Part shown: positions 25,819 to 33,936 of the stretch, piece by piece
Numbering within the stretch: the stretch's first letter is position 1
Layout of the letters: each line of letters starts with the position of its first letter
From: Phormidium tenue FACHB-1050
GTDB lineage: Bacteria > Cyanobacteriota > Cyanobacteriia > Pseudanabaenales > Pseudanabaenaceae
Direction of reading: 5' to 3'
Length of the DNA: 64,000 nucleotides
Assembly: GCF_014696925.1 (NCBI RefSeq)
Contig: NZ_JACJQY010000006.1
Span: 107,284 to 171,283 of the forward strand
Made by a program: the position numbers and the translations under genes
Notes under the pieces: model-generated
The model's input: the letters and a program-made list of their open reading frames with translations, nothing else
What the model was told of the DNA's origin: nothing
Databases searched by the model: none

Positions 25819-26046
25819 ATGAATCTTAAAGAGCCAAGTAATCAGGACAGTAATGAATCGAAAGATTCTGATAAGTCTGGAATGAAGATGATGATGTGGA
25901 TGATGATCGCCTGTTGTGCTATTCCACTTGCCATCATCTTTTTTACAGGAGGAGGTTTAGGCTGGTGGCTAGGACGCTCTAACCAACAACCATCTAACCC
26001 GCAACCAACAATCCAGCCACCCAATTCCCAAAAATCCCTGAATTAG
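25819..26046 (+). CDS. Truncated paralogue of the propeller protein N-terminus (probably decayed)
   Basis: A 75-aa ORF nearly identical in layout to residues 1-75 of the protein at 23159: KEPSNQ..., then the helix MMIACCAIPLAIIFFTGGG, then LGWWLGRSNQQ and a Pro-rich linker. It ends at 26046, but DNA similarity to the longer gene runs on past the stop to about 26080 (AGTAATGTTATTCTAGATTTC aligned to AATAATGTCACCCTAACTCC, abbreviated here), so the propeller was lost. GAGGA before the second ATG (25819) favours that start over 25810. It may survive as a small membrane protein upstream of copA, or be dead. Confidence 0.6.
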   Translation: MNLKEPSNQDSNESKDSDKSGMKMMMWMMIACCAIPLAIIFFTGGGLGWWLGRSNQQPSNPQPTIQPPNSQKSLN

Positions 26047-26118
26047 TAATGTTATTCTAGATTTCGCTCAAAATTGCTAAGTCGATAAAATAAAACATTG
26101 ATTTAAAAAGGATTCAAA

Positions 26119-28353
26119 ATGAGTAAAGTTACACTTAACTTACGTGGAATGCATTGCGCTTCCTGTGCTAATAGTATTCAATCAGCGACTCGTTCTATCT
26201 CTGGTGTTGTTAGTAGTAATGTTAATTTTGCCACCGAAGAAGCGGTGGTTGAATTCGATGATCAAAAAACATTTACTTCTGCTATTCAGAAAGTAATTAA
26301 GGATATTGGCTATGAAGCGATTCTGCCAGATCAAGTAGATGCCGACTCTGACAAGAAAGCTAGACTGACTGAGAATCAAGACTTAACCCGTAAAGTGTGG
26401 GTGGGTGGAGTGATTAGCGTAGTTCTAGTAACTGGCGTGCTGTCCATGATGACAGGGATACAGATCCCTTTGATTCCCGATTGGTTGCACAATCCTTGGT
26501 TACAACTTTCTCTGGCTCTGCCCGTGCAGTTTTGGTGCGGTAGTTCCTTTTATACTGGTGCTTGGAAAGCCTTTAAGAATCACACAGCTACGATGGATAC
26601 ATTGATTGCATTAGGAACTCTTGCAGCATTCTCCTATTCACTTACTGTCACCTTCAATCCTAGTTTCTTCATCTCTCAGGGCTTGAATCCTGAAGTTTAT
26701 TATGAAGTGTCGGTAGTTGTGATTACGTTGATTCTTTTAGGTAAATTATTTGAGAATCGTGCCAAGGGAGAAACTTCGGAGGCAATTCGTAAGTTAATTG
26801 GATTGCAAGCAAAGACAGCGCGAGTCTTGCGTGATGGCAAAGAGTCAGACATTCCCATTGAAGATGTGCAAATTAACGATATCGTGCTGGTGCGCCCAGG
26901 AGAGAAAATTCCCGTCGATGGTGAGGCGATCGCAGGTAACTCGACAGTCGATGAGTCAATGGTGACAGGCGAAAGTATTCCCATTGAGAAAAAGGTGGGC
27001 GATCGCGTAATTGGCGCAACGATGAATAAATCTGGCAGTCTGCAAATCAAAGCGCTTCATCTTGGTAAAGACTCAGTTCTCTCGCAAATTGTGGGACTTG
27101 TGAAGGATGCTCAAGGCTCAAAAGCACCGATCCAGAGACTTGCTGACCAAGTGACAGGTTGGTTTGTGCCAGTCGTAATTTCTATTGCGATCGCTACATT
27201 TGTAATTTGGTTTGAGATTATGGGCAACATCACCCTAGCCACAATTTCTGCTGTGGGTGTACTGATTATTGCCTGTCCTTGCGCTCTTGGCTTAGCGGCT
27301 CCCACTTCGATCATGGTTGGAACTGGTAAAGGCGCAGAAAATGGAATTTTAATTAAAGATGCAGGTAGTTTGGAACTTGCTCATAAAATTCAAACTATTG
27401 TTTTAGATAAAACGGGAACTTTGACCGAAGGGAAGCCAGTTGTTACGGATGTCTTTGCCCTTAACAAGAATGATGATGAATTATTGAAATTAGTCGCAGC
27501 AATTGAGCGTAATTCGGAACATCCTTTGGCTGAAGCGGTTGTGAACCATGCTAAGCAGGAGAATATTACTATTCCTGAAGTGACTGAGTTTAGCGCGATC
27601 GCAGGTAGTGGCGTGCAAGGAAAAGTAAATAACTCATTAGTACAAGTTGGCACAAGGCGATGGATGGATGAATTAGGAATTAACACAAGTGAGTTGCATC
27701 AATATCAAGACTCATGGGAAACAGGCGGCAAAACTGTCGTCTTAATCGCGGTTGACAATGTGGCTCGAGGCTTGATTGGTATTGCTGATAAGCTCAAACC
27801 TTCATCTCAAACAGCAGTGGCAGATTTGCAGAGAATGAAAATAGAAGTAGTAATGCTGACAGGAGACAATCAATCAACTGCCGAGGCGATCGCTCGTGAG
27901 GTTGGGATTAAACGAGTATTTGCGGGAGTTCGACCCGATCAAAAAGTTGCCAAAATCAGAGAACTGCAAGCTGAGGGTAAAGTCGTAGCGATGGTCGGTG
28001 ATGGCATTAATGACGCTCCTGCCTTAGCTCAAGCTGATGTTGGTTTAGCGATTGGTACAGGAACAGATGTGGCGATCGCGGCTAGTGACATCACTCTAAT
28101 CTCAGGCGATCTGCAAGGAATTGTGACCGCGATTCAACTCAGTCGAGCTACGATTAGTAATATTCAACAAAATCTGTTCTTTGCTTTTATTTACAATGTC
28201 GCAGGAATTCCCATCGCCGCAGGGATTCTTTACCCGTTATTTGGCTGGCTGCTCAATCCAATTATTGCGGGTGGTGCGATGGCGCTTAGCTCTCTCTCTG
28301 TCGTCACCAATGCTTTAAGGTTGAGAAATTTTCATCCTTCTTCAATTAAATAA
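26119..28353 (+). CDS. copA: Copper-exporting P1B-type ATPase
   Basis: A 744-aa Cu(I) pump. It has one N-terminal heavy-metal-associated domain with MHCASC (Cys13, Cys16), eight membrane helices, the transport site CPCALG (Cys386, Cys388), phosphorylation at Asp430 (DKTGT), and TGES, HPLA and [14 protein letters not shown]. Length and the CPC helix agree with the copper class (CopA/PacS/CtaA). AAGGA precedes the ATG. A cupredoxin-like gene follows after 10 nt and must be co-transcribed. PacS/CtaA-type import to thylakoids is an alternative, but the resistance context favours export from the cytoplasm. Confidence 0.94.
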   Translation: MSKVTLNLRGMHCASCANSIQSATRSISGVVSSNVNFATEEAVVEFDDQKTFTSAIQKVIKDIGYEAILPDQVDADSDKKARLTENQDLTRKVWVGGVISVVLVTGVLSMMTGIQIPLIPDWLHNPWLQLSLALPVQFWCGSSFYTGAWKAFKNHTATMDTLIALGTLAAFSYSLTVTFNPSFFISQGLNPEVYYEVSVVVITLILLGKLFENRAKGETSEAIRKLIGLQAKTARVLRDGKESDIPIEDVQINDIVLVRPGEKIPVDGEAIAGNSTVDESMVTGESIPIEKKVGDRVIGATMNKSGSLQIKALHLGKDSVLSQIVGLVKDAQGSKAPIQRLADQVTGWFVPVVISIAIATFVIWFEIMGNITLATISAVGVLIIACPCALGLAAPTSIMVGTGKGAENGILIKDAGSLELAHKIQTIVLDKTGTLTEGKPVVTDVFALNKNDDELLKLVAAIERNSEHPLAEAVVNHAKQENITIPEVTEFSAIAGSGVQGKVNNSLVQVGTRRWMDELGINTSELHQYQDSWETGGKTVVLIAVDNVARGLIGIADKLKPSSQTAVADLQRMKIEVVMLTGDNQSTAEAIAREVGIKRVFAGVRPDQKVAKIRELQAEGKVVAMVGDGINDAPALAQADVGLAIGTGTDVAIAASDITLISGDLQGIVTAIQLSRATISNIQQNLFFAFIYNVAGIPIAAGILYPLFGWLLNPIIAGGAMALSSLSVVTNALRLRNFHPSSIK

Positions 28354-28363
28354 GAGAATAACC

Positions 28364-28870
28364 ATGAAAAAACATCAAGCGATCGCTATTCTAATAAGCA
28401 TTGGCTTATCCGTTGGTATAGTTTCTAGTATGTCTGCACAGGATATGACAAAGCACAATTCAAGCTCCAAGGGATTTCAACCGATTGAACAACCGATCGC
28501 TCTTAAAATTGCGATCGCTGTAGGTGGTTTATCACTAATGGTTACGCAATTATGGTGGTTCCTTTTGAGTAAACCCAAATCGCAACAAGCAGAAATTAGT
28601 GATGGCATTCAGGAAGTCACAATCACCGTCGATGGTGGCTATGTACCTTCTTTGGTAACAGTTAAACGCGGTCAGCCCGTTCGATTGCAGTTCGATCGCC
28701 GAGATCCAAGTAGTTGTCTAGAGAAAGTTCTCTTCCCTGACTTCCATGTTGCTCAAGACCTAGTTCTTAATCAAACTACACCTGTAGAATTTACGCCGCA
28801 AACTGTGGGAATGTTTCAGTTTAGCTGTGGCATGGGGATGTTTCACGGCGCGATCGCTGTGGAGAATTAG
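28364..28870 (+). CDS. Membrane-anchored cupredoxin-like protein, CopA partner
   Basis: A 168-aa protein with a hydrophobic N-terminus (about 5-26), a second membrane segment (about 45-68) and a C-terminal cupredoxin-like domain (about 80-168). The end FSCGMGMFHG, with a further Cys (SSCLEKVLFPDF) and His (PDFHVAQ), provides plausible copper ligands. It is encoded 10 nt after copA, so it probably receives copper from, or delivers it to, that pump on the periplasmic side. The family looks like the EfeO-type cupredoxin-like domain; a classical type-1 blue site is uncertain. Confidence 0.82.
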   Translation: MKKHQAIAILISIGLSVGIVSSMSAQDMTKHNSSSKGFQPIEQPIALKIAIAVGGLSLMVTQLWWFLLSKPKSQQAEISDGIQEVTITVDGGYVPSLVTVKRGQPVRLQFDRRDPSSCLEKVLFPDFHVAQDLVLNQTTPVEFTPQTVGMFQFSCGMGMFHGAIAVEN

Positions 28871-28904
28871 TCCAGACAATTTGGAGATTAAGAAATTTTA
28901 ATTA

Positions 28905-30407
28905 TTATTTGGAAACCTCTTTGGATGAGTTTCTATTGCTTACTGCACGCTGTAAAGCAGCTAGAGCGCGGTTGTAATTAAGAATGGATTTGATACGATT
29001 TACTTCTGCACGAGTAAGTTCATTTTCAGCAATGATCACATCAAGCTGAGTAGCTACTTCTGCCTTAAACTGCAAACGGGCTATTTCTAAACCTTCTTTT
29101 GCCTGTTTTAACGCAAAATCTGATGTCTTGATATTTTTAGTGTTTGCCTGTAATGTTTTGTAAGCTCGCTCTACTTGAAAGCGAATCTGATTTCGGGTAT
29201 CAATAAAACGAGTTTCGGCGATCGCCTTATTTGCTTCTTCTTGTTGCGCCCCTGCTAAGGCTGCTCCACCATCAAATAAGTTCCAACGCAATCTAATGCC
29301 AACAGCATAGCCATCTACTGTATTGAAGCGATCGCTCAAGTTGTCTCGCACTTGATAGTTGGCAAATAGACCAATTTGGGGCTGCGTTTCGCTAAGCGCA
29401 ATAGTGCGTTGCTGTTCGCTAATTTGACGTTGTGAAAGTTGTTGCTCTAATTCGGGACGATTTTTAAAAGCGAGAATGATGCTCTCTTCAAGGGATTGTT
29501 GCCACTGTCCTTGTGCCTGCACTGGATCGGAGGCTGTGAAATCAATAGATTGTACTAAACCGAGTAGTGGCAATAATTGACGACGTGCAATTTCTAAAGC
29601 GCTCTGTGCTTGAACAAATTCTTGTTCAGCATTAGCCAGTTGAACTCTTGATTTGAGAATGTCGTATTTTGAAACCCTGCCTCCTTTTTCTAATGCTTCA
29701 GCGTCAACCAGACTTTTTTGAGCATTTTGGGTTGCTGCTTGGGTAATTCTTACTTGCTCCGCAGTTTCCTGTAGATCGTAGTAAGCATTAGATATCTCTA
29801 GTCGAACTTGCTCTTTTAGTCGGGTTACTTCTAATTGGTCAGAGCGCACTAATGCTTCAGCGGCAGAAATCTTTGCAGATCGTCTTCCGCCATTAAATAG
29901 GTCATAGCTCAATTCGAGCTTACCTGTAAGCAGGTTTCCTGTTTGCTCAACCTCACCTTTTTTCAACTCATCAAGAGTATCTTTCGCATCTCGTTCGTTT
30001 GCAAATTCTGTTTCTAAATTAAGAGTAGGGAGTTGGGTTGCTTGGACTTGCCTTAATGCAGCTTCACTACGTTGAAGTGTACGTTCAGCAATCTGTAATT
30101 CACGGTTATGTTCTTGGGCTATTTGGATTGCTTGTTCTAAGGTAATTGGCTGTACAATTTGTAGCTTGACCTCTTCAGGCTTTGTTGGTAACTGTAAGGG
30201 ATCAACTTTCTGATCTAGCTTAATTGGCTCTAGATATCCCTGACCATCAGAGCTTTTAGGGGGTAATGGGGAATTAGTTATCGAAGGCTCAGCAGTAATT
30301 TCTCTTACCCAGAATAAAGAAAATGTCATACTAGTGCTAATCCCAATAAGAGCAGCGATCGCAAAGCATTCTAGGGAGAATATTGGTTTTTTAATGTGTT
30401 GATGCAA
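28905..30407 (-). CDS. TolC-like outer membrane factor
   Basis: A 500-aa outer-membrane channel protein of tripartite efflux systems. It has an N-terminal export signal (about 8-38), a Pro-rich linker, and two OEP repeats with long heptad-rich helices (for example ALEKGGRVSKYDILKSRVQL and ARLQFKAEVATQLDVIIA, the paired motif of this family). The frame starts at TTG (30407); the next Met at residue 27 would remove half the signal, so TTG is likely real. A TTTCAT direct repeat lies 74 nt upstream, tying this exit duct to the RND pumps. It is convergent with the copA operon. Confidence 0.9.
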   Translation of the reverse strand: MHQHIKKPIFSLECFAIAALIGISTSMTFSLFWVREITAEPSITNSPLPPKSSDGQGYLEPIKLDQKVDPLQLPTKPEEVKLQIVQPITLEQAIQIAQEHNRELQIAERTLQRSEAALRQVQATQLPTLNLETEFANERDAKDTLDELKKGEVEQTGNLLTGKLELSYDLFNGGRRSAKISAAEALVRSDQLEVTRLKEQVRLEISNAYYDLQETAEQVRITQAATQNAQKSLVDAEALEKGGRVSKYDILKSRVQLANAEQEFVQAQSALEIARRQLLPLLGLVQSIDFTASDPVQAQGQWQQSLEESIILAFKNRPELEQQLSQRQISEQQRTIALSETQPQIGLFANYQVRDNLSDRFNTVDGYAVGIRLRWNLFDGGAALAGAQQEEANKAIAETRFIDTRNQIRFQVERAYKTLQANTKNIKTSDFALKQAKEGLEIARLQFKAEVATQLDVIIAENELTRAEVNRIKSILNYNRALAALQRAVSNRNSSKEVSK

Positions 30408-30480
30408 GATTCAGTTATCCTAACTCAGTCTGTATTTGCTTATAACTATTTAGCTAATAGCTTGACAATAAATTAAGAAA

Positions 30481-30497
30481 ATGAAGCCATGATGAAA
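30481..30497 (-). promoter_or_regulatory. TTTCAT direct-repeat operator (site 8)
   Basis: The minus strand reads TTTCATCATGGCTTCAT, the same layout as site 5 (TTTCAT-N5-CTTCAT). It lies 74 nt before the TolC-like gene and in its orientation. Confidence 0.65.
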
Positions 30498-30566
30498 TTG
30501 CCTAAAAAAAGTCGATTTTGTCTTGTAATTTCCCGATCAATGAAGTTATCTGAAGGTAAATATTGT

Positions 30567-31040
30567 TTATCTCTCTTGCCCGTAGCCCAACATATGACGT
30601 TTAGCCATATATAAAATCAGAGGTGGCAGGATTATCCATTGTAGAAGTGGCAGCCAGCTAATATTAATAACTGGCACGATTAGCATGGAAACGCCGTAAA
30701 GCTTAGCAATACGAACGCGGTAAATCTCCGAAATGAGGGTATATATCCACCCTAGAGCCGTAAATAGCAATGTTGATTTCCAAGTATTTCTGAGTATCCA
30801 TTTGCGCGATCGACATAACCCAGCTACCATCCATCCGCTAATCACAGTAATTACTCCATCTCCTATAGTGCAGTGAGTAATGTAGTTTACCTTATCTGAC
30901 AAAGAAGGCATTGCGTAGAAATCAAAGTAAGGTGATTCCCAAACTTCATAGATAAAGTGCAGTAAAAAGGCAAATAAAAATAAATTTGTTTCAGGTGCCG
31001 CTAAAATTCGATCTATCCATTGGGTTAATAACTTTTTCAT
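30567..31040 (-). CDS. Conserved multi-pass membrane protein (copy B of a duplicated pair)
   Basis: A 157-aa four-helix membrane protein that differs from the copy at 24250 at only about two dozen positions. It shares AAPETNLFLFAFLLHF, YEVWESPYFDFYAM and GDGVITVISGWMVAGL. Function unknown. Conservation of both copies suggests they are used. A 15-bp AT-rich hairpin lies 67 nt upstream of its start. Confidence 0.72.
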   Translation of the reverse strand: MKKLLTQWIDRILAAPETNLFLFAFLLHFIYEVWESPYFDFYAMPSLSDKVNYITHCTIGDGVITVISGWMVAGLCRSRKWILRNTWKSTLLFTALGWIYTLISEIYRVRIAKLYGVSMLIVPVINISWLPLLQWIILPPLILYMAKRHMLGYGQER

Positions 31041-31106
31041 TGCAAGTCTATTGGTTTGAACTATTTACTTTGAAATTCAAGATGGAGTTTGATGATTGTT
31101 GATAAA

Positions 31107-31141
31107 ATTAATTAATTATCATCAAGTGATAATTAATTAAT
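31107..31141. repeat. 15-bp AT-rich perfect inverted repeat
   Basis: ATTAATTAATTATCA (31107-31121) and its perfect complement (31127-31141) surround TCAAG. It lies upstream of the gene at 30567 and downstream of the SDR gene. It could be an operator for a dimeric regulator or a weak terminator. A second, 10-bp inverted repeat (31180-31189 with 31212-31221) follows closer to the SDR stop. Confidence 0.4.
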
Positions 31142-31317
31142 ATTAAGTGGAAAGAAGAGCTAGTTTTTTGAGTTTTGAGAATCAATCTCCAATAGCATAG
31201 CAGTGCTTTCAGAGATTGATTTACATAGAGGTCTTGAACCGTTTTACTGCCGATCTAAAATCAAGCCTCAATTTGTATCGTGAAGCCGAAAGCTAATCCC
31301 ATGATTTAGGATTATAT

Positions 31318-32301
31318 TCAAATTTTCGGAGACTTAAGAATTGCTAAAAGGATTAACCACCATGGAACTCGGAGAGATGGAATTAACTTGGCTCTAGATT
31401 TAAGTATCGGTAAACCTTGTGGCAATAAAAATCTGAGGGAGCGTAACGAAGCAGGGCAATGACCATATTCATCAACTACTCCGTAATAATTTGCTAGTTC
31501 CGCCACAATTTGAACTTTACCATTTCTCTGCATCAGGTTCGAGTCATTACATAGGGCCGCAATAACTCTACCGACAAACAAAGGAGTTTCCCAATTAAAC
31601 TTATCAGCGATCGCCGTAACATCGACATTGTTATCAGCACTTTCAAAGTTTGCGTCCGCCAACTGATGAAAATTTTCAGTGCCGACAATCCCCGTCCAAA
31701 GCGAAATTGAAGCAACATTAAACGGCTTTAATTCGACAGCCATATCAGCCGCAAGTCGATCGCAAGCCGATTTACCAGTACCATAGGCAACGCCAAAGAT
31801 AGGAGCTAATCCACCCCAAGAAGAAATCGTCACGATCAAACCTTGTTTGCGCTGGGTCATCATCTTCGCGGCAAAATGACTTGCCATATAGTGACTTCGC
31901 AAACCGACTTGATTGCAAGCATCCCAAAGACTCAGATCTGCTTCCCAAAAAGGTTTACCCTTAGCAGCAATTAGCGATCGCACCCCACCGAAAGCATTAT
32001 TCACTAATAGATCCAATTGTCCATTTTGTTCCCGATCAATTTGCTCAAATAGAGATTTAACCTGTCGATCGTCACTGTGATCAACGGGAACTGCAATACA
32101 AATTCCACCCGCCTTTTCTACTGCGACTTTAGTTTCTAGTAAGCTTCCCGAGCTAGTTTCTGTAGAATTTGTCTGATGCACACTGCGCCCCGTGGTATAA
32201 ACCAGTGCACCAGATTCGCCTAAACCAATAGCAATACCTTTGCCAATTCCCCGTGAAGCCCCTGTTACCAAGGCAATTTTCCCTTTTAAATTTCCTACCA
32301 T
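31318..32301 (-). CDS. Short-chain dehydrogenase/reductase
   Basis: A 327-aa NAD(P)-dependent oxidoreductase. The Rossmann motif TGASRGIG lies near residue 13, followed by LLVNNAFGG, the catalytic Ser in ISSWGG and the YxxxK pair in YGTGKSACD. It is longer than most SDRs (about 250), with a C-terminal extension of about 70 residues ending in a hydrophobic stretch (VPWWLILLAIL), resembling DHRS1-type enzymes. Substrate unknown. It stands alone on the minus strand, and no link to metals is visible. Confidence 0.85.
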   Translation of the reverse strand: MVGNLKGKIALVTGASRGIGKGIAIGLGESGALVYTTGRSVHQTNSTETSSGSLLETKVAVEKAGGICIAVPVDHSDDRQVKSLFEQIDREQNGQLDLLVNNAFGGVRSLIAAKGKPFWEADLSLWDACNQVGLRSHYMASHFAAKMMTQRKQGLIVTISSWGGLAPIFGVAYGTGKSACDRLAADMAVELKPFNVASISLWTGIVGTENFHQLADANFESADNNVDVTAIADKFNWETPLFVGRVIAALCNDSNLMQRNGKVQIVAELANYYGVVDEYGHCPASLRSLRFLLPQGLPILKSRAKLIPSLRVPWWLILLAILKSPKI

Positions 32302-32604
32302 GCAAAAGCCTCTCTATTTTGCGAACCACTTTCCAATTATCGCTTACCGATGAACTCGCGATTGGCATGACCAGTCTCTTGTATTGCTTGATTTTCCCTC
32401 ACTCATCTTCAACAATAGCTACAAAATATGCTGAATCTTCCCTATGAAATATTTCCAGAGATTAGTTGAGAAGATTATGCTTATAAAATTTGTGTTACAT
32501 AAAACATTCTAGTCAGGAAAGTTAACAAATAATTGTCCGACAAAAGTAATGATTAGCAAAAAAAAGTAGCCCCACGCCAAACTTTACAAAACGTTATTTG
32601 AAAC
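32302..32604. other. Intergenic stretch between SDR gene and transposase remnant
   Basis: 303 bases without a supported gene. It is AT-rich and holds the 5' leader of the SDR gene on the minus strand. I see no operator, strong hairpin or RNA gene. Its right part may belong to the transposon remnant that starts at 32605, but I could not find an inverted terminal repeat. Confidence 0.4.
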
Positions 32605-32853
32605 ATGGAAAGACTAAAAATTACCCTCACCAACACCGATTATCGCCAATGCGTGGCTCTATGCCTAAAAGGTAATGGTCATGCGTCAACCATCAATCGT
32701 GCACAGGTATTACTTGCTCTGCATGACGGTGTGGACATCTCCGAAGTAATGCGAGTGCTGCGGGTTAAAAGAACCCGCCTCTGGAGGTTGCGGAAGCAAT
32801 ATCTGCAAGGTGGATTAAATGATGCTTTAGCTGATCGGCGGAGAAGATCGTAA
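32605..32853 (+). CDS. IS630-type transposase N-terminal fragment
   Basis: An 82-aa ORF covering only the helix-turn-helix part of an IS630/Tc1-like transposase: LTNTDYRQCVALCLKGNG, then NRAQVLLALHDGVDISEVM and TRLWRLRKQYLQGGL, ending RRRRS where full proteins continue into the DDE catalytic domain. No catalytic part can be found in the 176 nt that follow. It is best seen as a dead remnant marking the junction between the metal island and the T4SS operon. Confidence 0.7.
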   Translation: MERLKITLTNTDYRQCVALCLKGNGHASTINRAQVLLALHDGVDISEVMRVLRVKRTRLWRLRKQYLQGGLNDALADRRRRS

Positions 32854-33029
32854 TGTTTCAAATACAGCCTCAATTGCCTGTGTGTATGACGTTTGGTTAT
32901 TGACGAGAAAAGAACTATCGATCAGAATGCTCTTCAAAAGCAGATCTTCGAGGGCAAGGCGATCTCATTGCTGCCTATGCCTTTTGCCTATCTATGCATC
33001 ACGTCTTAAATTTTTCCTAGCGAAACACT

Positions 33030-33611
33030 ATGAAAACCTATCCAATTAATCCTATGAGAATTACCCATAGAACCCACCGCAGCAAATTCCTCAACCAAAT
33101 CCAAAATCTTCAGACAGCCACATTGACAGCTGCGATTGTGGGAATCGTCATCACCTTTACTTGCTCTAAAGGGATGTATCTCACGGCGCTACTTGCCTTG
33201 ATTGGCTTACTATTAGCCTTCCCGAAGGTATTGCTGATGCTCTATGGCAAATTCGAGCAAATGATTCGGCATTACAAGTACAGTCCCGTTTTATTACTGG
33301 GCATAGCGATCGGCTTCCTGATTGGTTTACTGCTAATTTTTACAGTGGAACCAGCCCAAGCCCAGTTTTTTAATAAGACTCAGACATGGATGACGGGTGC
33401 AATTCCTGGTATCGATACAGGACTAGTTGCTTTGATTTTCAATGTGCTGAGAGCCTTGTTTGTAATTTATCTGGGGATTGGACTAGTGAAGGTGATTCAA
33501 TCAGCCAGAAACGATGATGACTGGCAGCAAATGGCTAGGACACCATTGATTCTGGTAGTGACGGTGACGATGGGCGATATTTTGGCAGGCATTATCACGG
33601 GTGCAGCCTAA
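33030..33611 (+). CDS. VirB2/TrbC-like pilin with long leader
   Basis: A 193-aa membrane protein, first gene of the T4SS operon. The C-terminal part fits a VirB2/TrbC pilin: a cleavage site at PAQAQ (about 108-112), then about 80 residues with two membrane helices (GLVALIFNVLRALFVIYLGIG and LILVVTVTMGDILAGIITG, each shown in part) and a polar turn ARNDDDW. The leader of about 110 residues with its own two hydrophobic segments is unusually long. The VirB3-like gene begins 4 nt after the stop, as in other VirB2-VirB3 pairs. Confidence 0.78.
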   Translation: MKTYPINPMRITHRTHRSKFLNQIQNLQTATLTAAIVGIVITFTCSKGMYLTALLALIGLLLAFPKVLLMLYGKFEQMIRHYKYSPVLLLGIAIGFLIGLLLIFTVEPAQAQFFNKTQTWMTGAIPGIDTGLVALIFNVLRALFVIYLGIGLVKVIQSARNDDDWQQMARTPLILVVTVTMGDILAGIITGAA

Positions 33612-33615
33612 AACT

Positions 33616-33936
33616 ATGGCCGAAGAGTACAAATTCCGTAAGGTCAATGCCATTTTGGGTGCAAGTCCCAAGATTGGACCTTTTCCCACTGAGTTAATTA
33701 TTCCTTGGGCAATTATCAGCTTTACCCTGTTCATGATTTGCTATGCGGTGCTGAATCTGCCTTGGTTGTGGGTATTGCTGATTGTGGCTTGGGGCGATGC
33801 GACATGGTGGATCTTGACAGGTTCAAAACCCTATCGATTTTTATCAAAGTTTATCCCTGTGCCGCGATGGACAAGAGGTGTTTATCAGTACAGAGGGATG
33901 CGTAAGCAGGAGGTTAGGAAGTATGCAGAGCGTTAA
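33616..33936 (+). CDS. VirB3-like T4SS protein
   Basis: A 106-aa protein with two closely spaced membrane helices (IIPWAIISFTLFMICYAVL and LPWLWVLLIVAWGDATWW) and a basic C-terminus, as in VirB3/TrbD. The ATG at 33616 follows the pilin stop by 4 nt; a GTG at 33601 would overlap it. The 3' end overlaps the VirB4 gene by 14 nt, so translation is coupled. VirB3 associates with VirB4 at the inner membrane. Confidence 0.78.
   Translation: MAEEYKFRKVNAILGASPKIGPFPTELIIPWAIISFTLFMICYAVLNLPWLWVLLIVAWGDATWWILTGSKPYRFLSKFIPVPRWTRGVYQYRGMRKQEVRKYAER

Noticed and set aside
32854..33029. Rest of an IS630 transposase after the HTH fragment
   Set aside because: None of the three forward frames shows DDE motifs or family-like sequence; only the N-terminal remnant is supported.
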